A stretch of 64,000 nt of DNA from Marinicella marina (GTDB lineage: Bacteria > Pseudomonadota > Gammaproteobacteria > Xanthomonadales > Marinicellaceae), in contig NZ_JASJNC010000004.1 in NCBI RefSeq assembly GCF_030065545.1, forward strand, positions 1 through 64,000. The letters are read 5' to 3'. The first letter of the stretch is position 1. Each line of letters opens with the position of its first letter. This document shows positions 22,609 to 30,968 of the stretch, piece after piece. Under the pieces are notes generated by a model that saw only the letters and a program-made list of their open reading frames with translations, did no database searches and was not told the origin of the DNA. The translations under genes were made by a program, and so were the position numbers.

Positions 22609-25600
22609 CTAATTGATGCTTTTTGAACGCCAAAGGTAGTAAACGACTGGCAATACCAGCAACGTCAAAATGAGCGCGCTGACCATACCACCAACCATTG
22701 GAGCTGCAATTCGACTCATCACCTCAGAGCCGGTGCCGGTACCATAAAGAACCGGAAGCAGCCCAATGATGATTGACAATGATGTCATCATCACTGGTCT
22801 CACCCTCAATCCAGCCCCTTCAGTGATTGCTTGAACAAGGTTTGATCGATCAAGCTTTTTATTTTCATTGAATAGACTGGTTGTTAGATTTTGGTAGGAC
22901 TGGTTTAAATAAACCAACATAATCACGCCGATTTCAACGGCAACGCCAGCCAGGGCAATGAAACCCACACCGACCGCTGTTGAGAAATTAAAGCCTTCCA
23001 GATAAATCAACCAAATGCTACCCACCAAGGCAAAAGGTAAGGTGCCCATGATGATAGCCACTTCAGCAAAATTCCTGAAATTCATGTACAACAACAAAAT
23101 GATGATGCCTAGAGTTAACGGAATGACGTAGGTCAATTTAGCTTTGGCTCGGAGCATGTATTCATACTGTCCAGACCATGTGACCGAATAACCAGCAGGC
23201 AAAACCAGCTGCTCACTGACTATTTCTTGGGCCTTTTGTACATAAGTCCCAATATCAATTCCTTCGATATCAATCAAGGACCAGCCAGTGAGCCTGGCGT
23301 TTTCACTTTTGATGCCAGGCGGGCCATCTTCGATAAACACATCAGCAACATCACCCAGTGCAATGGTTTGCTTGCTGGGGGTAAAGATGGGTAACAGTGC
23401 TATTTTTTCAGGTGAGTTACGGTCTTCTTGGGGGTATCTGACATTGATTGGATAGCGCTCTTGACCTTCTACACTCATGCCGATATTCATGCCACCGATG
23501 GCAGATGAAACCACTTGTTGGATGTCGCTGACCGTCAGGTTGTACCTGGCAGCTTTCTTGCGATTGATATCTACTTTTATGTACCGACCACCAGCAACCC
23601 GTTCTGAATAAACAGAAGCCGTGCCTTCAACATCATCAAGGATATCCTCAAGTTGTTTACCAATTGATTCTATTTCGTTCAAAGAAGGACCTGATATTTT
23701 GATGCCCACAGGCGTTTTTATGCCTGTTGCCAGCATGTCAATGCGTGTTTTGATGGGCATGACCCAAGCATTGGTTAACCCTGGAATCTTAACCAATGCA
23801 TTAAGTTCTTTTTTTAATGATTCAGTATCAACCCCTTCACGCCATTGGTCCTTCGGCTTGAGTTGGATGAATGTTTCAATCATGGTTAATGGCGCAGGAT
23901 CAGTTGCAGTTTCAGCCCTACCCACCTTACCAAAAACAGTTGCCACCTCAGGTACCGTTTTGATTAGTTTGTCGGTTTGCTGTAGCAGTTGACGGGCTTT
24001 ACCAATGGAGATACCTGGGTATGTGGTTGGCATATACATCAAATCACCTTCATCAAGCGGTGGCATGAATTCACTGCCTATTTTATTGACAGGCCAAAAA
24101 CCGATAATGAGTATACCCAATGCCATAAGCAATGTGATTCTGGGAAACTTCAATGCCACTTTAAGCATTGGCATATAAAGTCCTGTTAGCAACCTGTTAA
24201 CTGGGTTTTTCTGCTCAGCAACTACCTTTCCCCTGATAAAATAGCCCATCAATACCGGCACCAAGGTAATGGCCAATGCAGCCGATGCTGCCATGGCATA
24301 AGTTTTGGTGAATGCCAGTGGTGTGAACATCCGTCCTTCTTGCGCCTCTAATGTGAATACGGGAATAAAGCTCACTGTGATGATCAATAGGCTAAAGAAT
24401 AAGGCTGGCCCCACCTCTGATGCGGACTTGATCACTAATTGCCACCTGTTATCTGCTGTGAGTTCAGTTTTTTCCATGTGCTTGTGCATGTTTTCAATCA
24501 TCACAATGGCACCGTCTATCATCGCCCCAATGGCAATGGCGATACCACCAAGGGACATGATGTTGGCATTTAAACCTTGCATGTGCATGATGACGAATGC
24601 GGTCAGAATACCCACTGGCAGTGAGATGATAGCAACCAGTGATGAGCGCACATGAAAGAGGAAAATGATACAAATCAGTCCAACCACGGCAAATTCTTGC
24701 AGCAGCTTGTACCACAAGTTTTCAACAGCCCGCTCAATCAATGCACTCCTGTCGTAAACAGTGACAATCTCGACGCCCTCTGGCAACCCCTTCTTCAGCT
24801 CCTCCAACCGTTGTTTGACACCATTGATTGTTTCTTGCGCATTTTCACCAAAGCGCATGGTAATAATACCGCCAACAGTTTCGCCTTCACCATTGAGTTC
24901 AGCGATGCCTCGTCGCATTTGTGGCCCCACATCAATTTGAGCCACATCTTTGAGCAGCAAAGGCGTGCCATTGTTGCTGGCACCCAAAGGAACCAATTCC
25001 AAATCATCAATGCTTTTGATGTATCCTGTGGCCCTCACCATATACTCCGCCTCTGCCATCTCAACCACTGACGCACCCACTTCTTGGTTACTGCGTTTGA
25101 TTGACATCAATACATGTGAGAGCGGGATATCAAAGGCTTGAAGCTTCTGTGGATCAACTTTGACCTGGTATTGTTTGACCATACCACCGATGGCTGCCAC
25201 CTCTGATACCCCAGGCACAGTTTGTAGCTCATACTTCAAAAACCAGTCTTGAATACTTCGCAACTGGCTTAAATCATGCCTACCGTTTCGGTCTATCAAC
25301 GAATAGATATAAACCCAACCCACTCCGGTGGCATCAGGTCCTAATTGTGGCCTCGCATTTTCAGGTAAAGAGGGTGCAACTTGACTTAAATATTCTAAAA
25401 CACGAGTGCGGGCCCAATATAGGTCGGTATCCTCATCAAAAATCACGTAGACAAATGAGTCACCAAAGAATGAATAGCCCCTGACGGTCAATGCCCCGGG
25501 CACCGAGAGCATGGCTGTGGTCAAGGGATAGGTGACTTGGTCTTGTACCACTTGAGGTGCCTGGCCCGAGTAACTGGTTTTGATGATTACTTGGACATCT

Positions 25601-25728
25601 GATAAGTCAGGAATGGCGTCCACTGGCGTATGCTTAACAGCATAAAGCCCCCATGTAACCAGGACAAATGTAGCGATAAGCACCCAGAGTCTATTATGAA
25701 TAGACCACCTGATGACGCCGCCAATCAT
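22609..25728 (-). CDS. cusA: CusA-type heavy-metal RND efflux pump
   Basis: This 1039-residue inner-membrane RND transporter of the HME family should drive Cu(I)/Ag(I) out of the cell by proton antiport, with the adaptor and outer-membrane channel encoded upstream. Features seen: an N-terminal transmembrane helix, two large periplasmic loops, 12 membrane spans in all, the CusA/CzcA signature TRIDMLATGIKTPVGIKISG in the second loop, and GRAETATDPAPLTMIET. Met residues near these segments fit a methionine relay for monovalent metals. The start overlaps the cusB stop by ATGA, giving translational coupling. The metal assignment (Cu/Ag rather than Zn/Co) rests on the Met/His-rich partners. Confidence 0.92.
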   Translation of the reverse strand: MIGGVIRWSIHNRLWVLIATFVLVTWGLYAVKHTPVDAIPDLSDVQVIIKTSYSGQAPQVVQDQVTYPLTTAMLSVPGALTVRGYSFFGDSFVYVIFDEDTDLYWARTRVLEYLSQVAPSLPENARPQLGPDATGVGWVYIYSLIDRNGRHDLSQLRSIQDWFLKYELQTVPGVSEVAAIGGMVKQYQVKVDPQKLQAFDIPLSHVLMSIKRSNQEVGASVVEMAEAEYMVRATGYIKSIDDLELVPLGASNNGTPLLLKDVAQIDVGPQMRRGIAELNGEGETVGGIITMRFGENAQETINGVKQRLEELKKGLPEGVEIVTVYDRSALIERAVENLWYKLLQEFAVVGLICIIFLFHVRSSLVAIISLPVGILTAFVIMHMQGLNANIMSLGGIAIAIGAMIDGAIVMIENMHKHMEKTELTADNRWQLVIKSASEVGPALFFSLLIITVSFIPVFTLEAQEGRMFTPLAFTKTYAMAASAALAITLVPVLMGYFIRGKVVAEQKNPVNRLLTGLYMPMLKVALKFPRITLLMALGILIIGFWPVNKIGSEFMPPLDEGDLMYMPTTYPGISIGKARQLLQQTDKLIKTVPEVATVFGKVGRAETATDPAPLTMIETFIQLKPKDQWREGVDTESLKKELNALVKIPGLTNAWVMPIKTRIDMLATGIKTPVGIKISGPSLNEIESIGKQLEDILDDVEGTASVYSERVAGGRYIKVDINRKKAARYNLTVSDIQQVVSSAIGGMNIGMSVEGQERYPINVRYPQEDRNSPEKIALLPIFTPSKQTIALGDVADVFIEDGPPGIKSENARLTGWSLIDIEGIDIGTYVQKAQEIVSEQLVLPAGYSVTWSGQYEYMLRAKAKLTYVIPLTLGIIILLLYMNFRNFAEVAIIMGTLPFALVGSIWLIYLEGFNFSTAVGVGFIALAGVAVEIGVIMLVYLNQSYQNLTTSLFNENKKLDRSNLVQAITEGAGLRVRPVMMTSLSIIIGLLPVLYGTGTGSEVMSRIAAPMVGGMVSALILTLLVLPVVYYLWRSKSIN

Positions 25729-27080
25729 CGCTGACCCTCCTCATCTTCTTCATCATTTTTACCCTTCGAATGATCCATCTGAAAATGATCCATCTGAGAA
25801 TGATCCATCTGAGAATGATCCATTTGAGAATGATCCATCTGAGAATGATCCATCTGAGAATGATCCATTCTTTTTAAATCTGATGTTTTGCTCGACTCTG
25901 AATCCAATAAAAACTGAGCAGATGTAACCACCACATCACCCAACACAAGGCCATCTAGAACTTCAATGTAATCATCATAAAGATAGCCTAAAGCGACATC
26001 GACCGATTTGAACATGCCATTTCCCAAGACCAAGACCACTCTATTTGAGTTGCCGGTTCTGATCACCGCTTCAGCAGGTACCACCAGTGTGCTGTTTTCT
26101 GCTACAGCATCAATTGTGATCGATGCGTACATATTGGGCTTCAATGCTTTATCCGAATTCTGAAAACGAAGCCTGACTTTCAATGTCCTGGTCATGGCAT
26201 CAAGTGTGGGGTGAATGAAATCAACAAAACCATCCCAAGTTTTGCCCGGTGCATAATCAAGTTTCATCTTAACTGCCTGATTGAGACTGATCAGCGATGC
26301 TTGTTTTTCTAAAATATCAACTTCAACCCAAACTTCATCAAGCGCCCCAATAGACATCAACGTATCTCCAGGTTTGACATAAAACCCTTCTCTGATTTTT
26401 AGGTTTTCAACCACGCCATGATTGGGCGAGTAAAAAGTGACTTGTTGAAGTGCTTTTTTGGATTTTTTAACAGCAGCGATTTGCTCATTTGAGAACTGTA
26501 ATGATTTGAGCCGTTCTTCAGATGCTTTGATGAATTGACTGTCATTGCGTTTGAGGGCGAGAATTAATTCTTCCTGAGCATTAACCAGCTGCGGAGAATA
26601 CATGTCATAAAGCGGTTGTTTCTTTGACACTTCTACGCCTGATGATTTGATGTGCAGTTTCTCAATCCATCCTTCCACCCTTGGGTGAATATGAAACAAT
26701 TGCTCCTCATTGTATTGAACAACACCAACACCATTAATGACTGAACTGCCTTTTCGTGAGGTGACTTCTTCTGTCCTGACTCCCAGATTATTAACCACAT
26801 CAGGCGATATGTTTATGGTACCGGGGCTGTCATTGCCTTCATCACCATAATACGGAATAAGGTCCATACCCATAGGGGATTGGCCTGGCTGGTCTCTGCG
26901 ATAATTGGGATCCATTGGTGCCACCCAATACAAAGGTTCTTTTTGTTCAGAGTTTTTCTCCGCACCCTTTGCTTCATTCTCAGTGGCATAAATAAAGTAG
27001 GTTAACAAACCACCCAAGATCAATCCCAGCAGCAACCCAAGTATCAAGTTATTTTGTGCTTGTATATTTTTAGTCTTCAT
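25725..27080 (-). CDS. cusB: CusB-type periplasmic adaptor with MDHSQ repeat tail
   Basis: This is a 451-residue membrane-fusion protein. It has an N-terminal membrane anchor (LILGLLLGLILGGLLTYFI). A heavy-metal-binding segment follows (YWVAPMDPNYRRDQPGQSP, then MGMDLIPYY), then barrel-sandwich, alpha-hairpin and beta-barrel domains (about 90-400). The tail is unusual: seven units of MDHSQ (one MDHFQ, the last MDHSK) followed by an acidic Lys/Asp/Glu stretch. Canonical CusB binds Cu(I) through N-terminal methionines; this protein adds a C-terminal Met/His/Asp repeat, probably a metal buffer. Its start overlaps the cusC stop (ATGA) and its stop overlaps the cusA start. Confidence 0.9.
   Translation of the reverse strand: MKTKNIQAQNNLILGLLLGLILGGLLTYFIYATENEAKGAEKNSEQKEPLYWVAPMDPNYRRDQPGQSPMGMDLIPYYGDEGNDSPGTINISPDVVNNLGVRTEEVTSRKGSSVINGVGVVQYNEEQLFHIHPRVEGWIEKLHIKSSGVEVSKKQPLYDMYSPQLVNAQEELILALKRNDSQFIKASEERLKSLQFSNEQIAAVKKSKKALQQVTFYSPNHGVVENLKIREGFYVKPGDTLMSIGALDEVWVEVDILEKQASLISLNQAVKMKLDYAPGKTWDGFVDFIHPTLDAMTRTLKVRLRFQNSDKALKPNMYASITIDAVAENSTLVVPAEAVIRTGNSNRVVLVLGNGMFKSVDVALGYLYDDYIEVLDGLVLGDVVVTSAQFLLDSESSKTSDLKRMDHSQMDHSQMDHSQMDHSQMDHSQMDHFQMDHSKGKNDEEDEEGQR
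25771..25870 (-). repeat. 15-bp tandem repeat, seven units, in the cusB 3' end
   Basis: On the plus strand the unit is TGATCCATCTGAGAA, nearly perfect over units starting at 25771, 25786, 25801, 25816, 25831, 25846 and 25861 (the last partial). It encodes MDHSQ on the minus strand. Near-identity at DNA level, including synonymous positions, indicates recent slippage expansion, so copy number probably varies between strains. Confidence 0.9.
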
Positions 27081-28438
27081 CTCTGCTCTCCACTGCTTAT
27101 GGCTTGGGGGTGTGAATTGTCTCTTCCTGATAGCAGGTAGTTAATCTCAGTATGTGCTTTGGCCACGTTCACCTTGATGCTCAGTGCCTCTATCTGAGCA
27201 TTAAGTTGTGCTATTCTGGCTCTGATCACTTCTGCAAAGTCACCATCATCATGGGTATATGCATTCAAAGATGCCTCTGCTTGTTCCTTCATTTGTGGCA
27301 GTAAAGTTTTTTCATAAAGCTCGCTGCGTTCGTTCAGCCTGAATAGTTGGGCTCTGGTGGCATCAAAAGCCGCAAGCAATTCCCTCAAAAGCAGTGTTTT
27401 TTGCGACTCTTTGCTGTCAACTGAATTGAGTGCCGCTTTGAGTCCTTGGTCCTGTCTGTTCTTGGTGAAAATCGGTAATTCAAAAGTGAGGCCAATTGAA
27501 AAGAGATCCGCACGATTGATGTTGTTTGCTGTATCATCACGATAGCCATAACTGGCATTCAGCCCCCAAGCGGGTTTGTATTTTTGCTTGGCCAATTCAA
27601 CACCTTTGTATTCTGCTTGGATTTGAACATCCATGGCCTTCACTGCTGGGTGTTTGGATAACGCATTCAATAGTTCATCCTTGCCAATAGGCAACACATC
27701 ATGTTCCCTGACAGCAGGGAGCTCACTGCCCAAACTGTAGTAAACCTGATCAGTAACATCAATCACTGTGCCCTGTGAATGATTGATCAGGCCTTTGAGT
27801 CGTTCTAAACCCTCTTCATACCCTTGATTAAGTACATTCAAACGATCATCAAGGCGTGTCAGTTCAAGTTCAGCCCTGATTAAATCTTGTTGTCTGGATT
27901 GTCCAAAGCCGGATGAGTAACTGGCTGTAACCAATTCTATCAGTTGTTCAAACAAAGGGCGGTCTTGCTCAATCAGGGAGATACTAACCTGTGCTTGATA
28001 AGCATCAAGCCAGTAAATACTGACCTGTTTTTTAAGTAAGGCCAACCTGTTTTCCCTGAGTATGGGCTGCTCATGAGCCATTAAGTTGAATCGCTCGGTT
28101 TTGATGCTGCGCGTATTACCCCTAGGAAACATCTGGGTTAGACCAACTTTTAACTGCGTCATAGGCTCTTGATTAAAGTCAAAGCGATCAGCACCGATGT
28201 TGGCCACACCCAGTGAGACTTTAGGGTCATCGAGTTGCCCTGCAGCAACGGCTGTTGCTGCTAATTTATGCTGATTGAATTGACTTGCTTCTAACCAGGG
28301 ATCATTCAATTGAGCCAAATTAATGGCACGGTCAATGGATAGTTTTTCAGGCAACTTTTCGCCCGCAGCTGATGTCAGCTTAAACAGCACAATTGTGATT
28401 ATTAGTGTTTTGTGCCCAATATTAATTATGTTAATCAT
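27077..28438 (-). CDS. cusC: CusC/TolC-family outer-membrane efflux protein
   Basis: This 453-residue protein has a signal peptide (residues 1-25, ending around SAAGE) and two internally repeated outer-membrane-efflux domains of mainly helices. Typical segments are INLAQLNDPWLEA near the start and ARIAQLNAQIEALSIKVNVAKAHTEINYL near the end. It should form the trimeric channel of the CusCBA pump. It is first of three genes joined by ATGA overlaps (cusC-cusB-cusA), so expression is coupled. The Met/His-rich leader gene lies 155 nt upstream on the same strand. Confidence 0.88.
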   Translation of the reverse strand: MINIINIGHKTLIITIVLFKLTSAAGEKLPEKLSIDRAINLAQLNDPWLEASQFNQHKLAATAVAAGQLDDPKVSLGVANIGADRFDFNQEPMTQLKVGLTQMFPRGNTRSIKTERFNLMAHEQPILRENRLALLKKQVSIYWLDAYQAQVSISLIEQDRPLFEQLIELVTASYSSGFGQSRQQDLIRAELELTRLDDRLNVLNQGYEEGLERLKGLINHSQGTVIDVTDQVYYSLGSELPAVREHDVLPIGKDELLNALSKHPAVKAMDVQIQAEYKGVELAKQKYKPAWGLNASYGYRDDTANNINRADLFSIGLTFELPIFTKNRQDQGLKAALNSVDSKESQKTLLLRELLAAFDATRAQLFRLNERSELYEKTLLPQMKEQAEASLNAYTHDDGDFAEVIRARIAQLNAQIEALSIKVNVAKAHTEINYLLSGRDNSHPQAISSGEQR

Positions 28439-28593
28439 ATCAACCTCGCGTGGGTCATCCCCCTGGCGCTTTTTCAGTGGGACTGTTATTGGTCGCGCTT
28501 GAGGCGGACCATATTAATTACGGAAAGAGGTTTTGAATCCTCTGCCAATACATGGGTAGTTGCTACCCAAATTTTGGGCGCACTGATACTGTG

Positions 28594-29082
28594 TCAGCAG
28601 ATAATAGGAGGACGAAACAGTGCTGAAGAGGCCTGCGAGCTGATTGATAAATTAATTTCGTAGCGTGGTGCTTTGGCTTTATGGTAAATTCTGAATACAT
28701 TGCTTGAGAATAACATCGTCACGGACGAAGTACATGTGTTTTGGTTACACTGACAATCACCATCACAACAACTACTGCTACCTGCATGAACAGATGACAA
28801 ATCTGTATGAGACATATCTGTATGAGACATATCTGTATGAGACATATCTGTATGAGACATATCTGTATGAGACATATCTGTATGAGACATATCTGTATGA
28901 GTCATTTCATGTTTGTTGTTTGATTCACCAGTTTTCATGTCATGATTCGCATGATTTTCAATGGTCGAAGGTGGCATGGCACAGGCATTTATTTCTGCCA
29001 AGGACTGCCCTGAAACCATCACCAAAAACAGCAAGATAACCAAACTGTTGACTTGTTTAATTTGTCTGATGAATTTAAACAT
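28594..29082 (-). CDS. Small exported Met/His/Cys-rich protein leading the copper-efflux locus
   Basis: This 162-residue protein has a signal peptide (hydrophobic SLVILLFLVMVSGQSLA). It continues with an N-terminal His/Met stretch and seven tandem units of HTDMS. A Cys-rich segment (SSCCDGDCQCNQNTC) and a C-terminal LFRPPIIC follow. Small His/Cys-rich exported proteins ending in a (Y/F)RPP-like motif often head CusCBA/CzcCBA operons (CzcI- or CopL-like, tentative). No CusF metallochaperone gene is visible in the locus, so this protein may serve as the periplasmic metal carrier or buffer (inference). It is divergent from the esterase gene. Confidence 0.78.
   Translation of the reverse strand: MFKFIRQIKQVNSLVILLFLVMVSGQSLAEINACAMPPSTIENHANHDMKTGESNNKHEMTHTDMSHTDMSHTDMSHTDMSHTDMSHTDMSHTDLSSVHAGSSSCCDGDCQCNQNTCTSSVTMLFSSNVFRIYHKAKAPRYEINLSISSQASSALFRPPIIC
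28801..28905 (-). repeat. 15-bp tandem repeat, seven units, in the Met/His-rich leader gene
   Basis: Plus-strand unit ATCTGTATGAGACAT at 28801, 28816, 28831, 28846, 28861, 28876 and 28891 (last with one change). It encodes a cyclic HTDMS unit on the minus strand. Units are almost identical at DNA level, showing recent expansion. The DNA sequence is unrelated to the cusB repeat, although both have the same period, the same copy number and a Met/Asp/His/Ser content. Confidence 0.92.
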
Positions 29083-29234
29083 ATACCATAATGATACCAG
29101 TTGTTAATGAAAGTTCAATACCTGTTTTAAAGCGTTATTGATTGATTGTCATGATTTTATTAACAATTTTTATTCAAGGGTGAAGTCAGTGAGCCAATTG
29201 TTTAAAATGATTTCAACCCCATAACATCAATCAA

Positions 29235-30134
29235 ATGATCAATTTATCTCAACAAACCATGCGCAAGCTGGTTAAATTCAATTCAAAACTGCTGCTGAAT
29301 CCGCGCTGTCCGATTTGGTTACAAAGGCTGGGTTTGGATACTTTAGGCCGCTTAAGTCGGTTACCGAAGTCAATCAAGATTGAAAAAACCACGTTGGTTG
29401 ATAGAACGGCTTGGTGGTTTGATTATGAAAAACGACGATCTGAATCAATTACCCTGTATTTTCATGGTGGTGGCTATAGCATTGGATCACCACGCTCACA
29501 CCGGGATTTATGTGCCTACCTGGCGAAGTCAGCAAAGCAGTCTGTGGTGTCTTTTTCTTATCGTTTGGCGCCAGAACACCCCTACCCTGCGGCCTTAGAT
29601 GATGCAATGGCTGCCTATCAAGAGTTATTGGCCCAAGGCTATGACCCCGCTCGAATAGCCGTGGCGGGAGATTCAGCCGGTGGTGGGCTGGCATTGAGCC
29701 TGAGTATCAGGTTAAAGGCTTTTGGTGTGCCTCAGCCTGCTTGTTTGTTTTTGATTTCGCCTTTGATCAATAAGAAAAAGAAAACCGCCAGTTATGTGAC
29801 CCAATATGATCTTGATCCGGTGATAAACGTAAAATGGAGTGAACAATTGGCTGAGAATTATTTGCAAAAATCGGCTGAATTATTGGATGAGGCTTGTTTG
29901 TCTGATAAGGATATGGCTGATATTCCACCGCTGTTGATTCATGTTGGTACTGATGAGGTGTTATTGGATGACAGCCTAATGCTTAAACAACGCGCCATGC
30001 AAGCCGGCGTCAAGGTCCAACTGATGACTTATCCTGAATTGTGGCATGTGTTTCATTTCAACCCCAGCTTGTTTGCACAAGCAAGAATGGCTTTAAAACA
30101 AGCCGGCGAATATATCAAAACACACAACCAATGA
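29235..30134 (+). CDS. Alpha/beta hydrolase, hormone-sensitive-lipase-type esterase
   Basis: This 299-residue cytoplasmic esterase has the oxyanion motif HGGG (77-80), nucleophile Ser147 in GDSAGG, an acid in the DEVLLDDS segment and His in WHVFHF. This is the family IV (HSL) layout, acting on short-chain esters. The start ATG 29235 has no strong ribosome binding site. Its stop codon overlaps the start of the metallo-hydrolase gene (ATGA), so the two are translationally coupled and may act on the same compound class. Confidence 0.87.
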   Translation: MINLSQQTMRKLVKFNSKLLLNPRCPIWLQRLGLDTLGRLSRLPKSIKIEKTTLVDRTAWWFDYEKRRSESITLYFHGGGYSIGSPRSHRDLCAYLAKSAKQSVVSFSYRLAPEHPYPAALDDAMAAYQELLAQGYDPARIAVAGDSAGGGLALSLSIRLKAFGVPQPACLFLISPLINKKKKTASYVTQYDLDPVINVKWSEQLAENYLQKSAELLDEACLSDKDMADIPPLLIHVGTDEVLLDDSLMLKQRAMQAGVKVQLMTYPELWHVFHFNPSLFAQARMALKQAGEYIKTHNQ

Positions 30135-30880
30135 TCATTCATCAGTTGAAAGGGTACATCCAGTGTATTTATTTGGTTGAATACCCGCACGGCTTGATGC
30201 TCTTAGATGGGTGTTGTCGCAGTGATGTGAAGGTAGTCAAGGCGTTCATTGAAACCGTGCTGAAACGCCCATTCAATGATCTGAAAGCGGTTTTGGTCAC
30301 ACACATGCACCCTGATCATGCCGGTGGCGCTCATTTATTCCGTCGCTTAACCGGTTGCCAAGTGGTTTCAGCAGATAAGAACAACCACTGGTACCGCGGC
30401 TTCAATGGCATATTGATGCACTGGATTGATGTGGTTTTATCCATTTATGTGGGGCGTCGATTGAAAAAAGGCACGCGCAATGTGCTTTATTCACGCAAAC
30501 TCAAACCAGATATCAAACTCAAGGATGGTGATGATGTGCCAGGCTTTGATGAGTGGCAGGTGCTGGAAACGCCAGGTCATACGGACCGTGATTTGAGTAT
30601 TTTGCACAAAGACAAAAACATGGTTTATGTGGCTGATTTGATCATTAAGTTACGCACCAAGTTCATTGTACCCTTCCCTGTTTTTCACCCGAATAAATAC
30701 CGTGCCTCCCTGCAGCGAATCAAACAAATGAAACCCGAACTGGTGTTACTGGCACACGGTGGACAAATTAAGATGGCGCATGAGGATTTCGATCACATGA
30801 TTGCGCATGCGCCCAAGATACCCCGAACGCCGCTGAGAGCGACCATCAAAAAATTCAAAAAAATCACCCAAAGACATTGA
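30131..30880 (+). CDS. Metallo-beta-lactamase-fold hydrolase
   Basis: This is a 249-residue protein starting at ATG 30131, which overlaps the esterase stop; a longer frame from 30041 is rejected because it lies inside the esterase gene. The zinc motif is His58-x-His60-x-Asp62-His63 (THMHPDHAGG), followed by GHTD and an Asp in VADLI and a late His in LAHGG. This is the glyoxalase II/lactonase-like subfamily with two zinc ions. The substrate is unknown; together with the esterase it may open or cleave an ester, thioester or lactone. Confidence 0.85.
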   Translation: MIIHQLKGYIQCIYLVEYPHGLMLLDGCCRSDVKVVKAFIETVLKRPFNDLKAVLVTHMHPDHAGGAHLFRRLTGCQVVSADKNNHWYRGFNGILMHWIDVVLSIYVGRRLKKGTRNVLYSRKLKPDIKLKDGDDVPGFDEWQVLETPGHTDRDLSILHKDKNMVYVADLIIKLRTKFIVPFPVFHPNKYRASLQRIKQMKPELVLLAHGGQIKMAHEDFDHMIAHAPKIPRTPLRATIKKFKKITQRH

Positions 30881-30915
30881 GCCGAAAGTTGATTCTTTTA
30901 TGTCCTTCATAAGAA

Positions 30916-30945
30916 AAAAGCCCCTGGGTTTCCCCAGAGGCTTTT
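30916..30945. terminator. Bidirectional intrinsic terminator between convergent genes
   Basis: AAAAGCC-C-CTGGG (30916-30928) pairs with CCCAG-A-GGCTTTT (30933-30945) around a 4-nt loop. A-run before and T-run after allow termination of both the metallo-hydrolase gene (plus) and the penicillin acylase gene (minus). Confidence 0.85.
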
Positions 30946-30968
30946 AAGTTTATTGTTTTATTTAACAA

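Noticed and set aside
25712-25927. Plus-strand frame encoding repeated NDPSE units
   Set aside because: It is the antisense reading of the cusB MDHSQ repeat and has no ribosome binding site or known domain; the minus-strand frame is the real gene.
28801-28905. Regular short repeats as a possible CRISPR array
   Set aside because: Units are directly adjacent with no spacers, in frame inside a gene, and no cas genes are present.
28704-29039. Plus-strand frame with repeated YLYET units
   Set aside because: Antisense shadow of the 15-bp repeat in the Met/His-rich leader gene.
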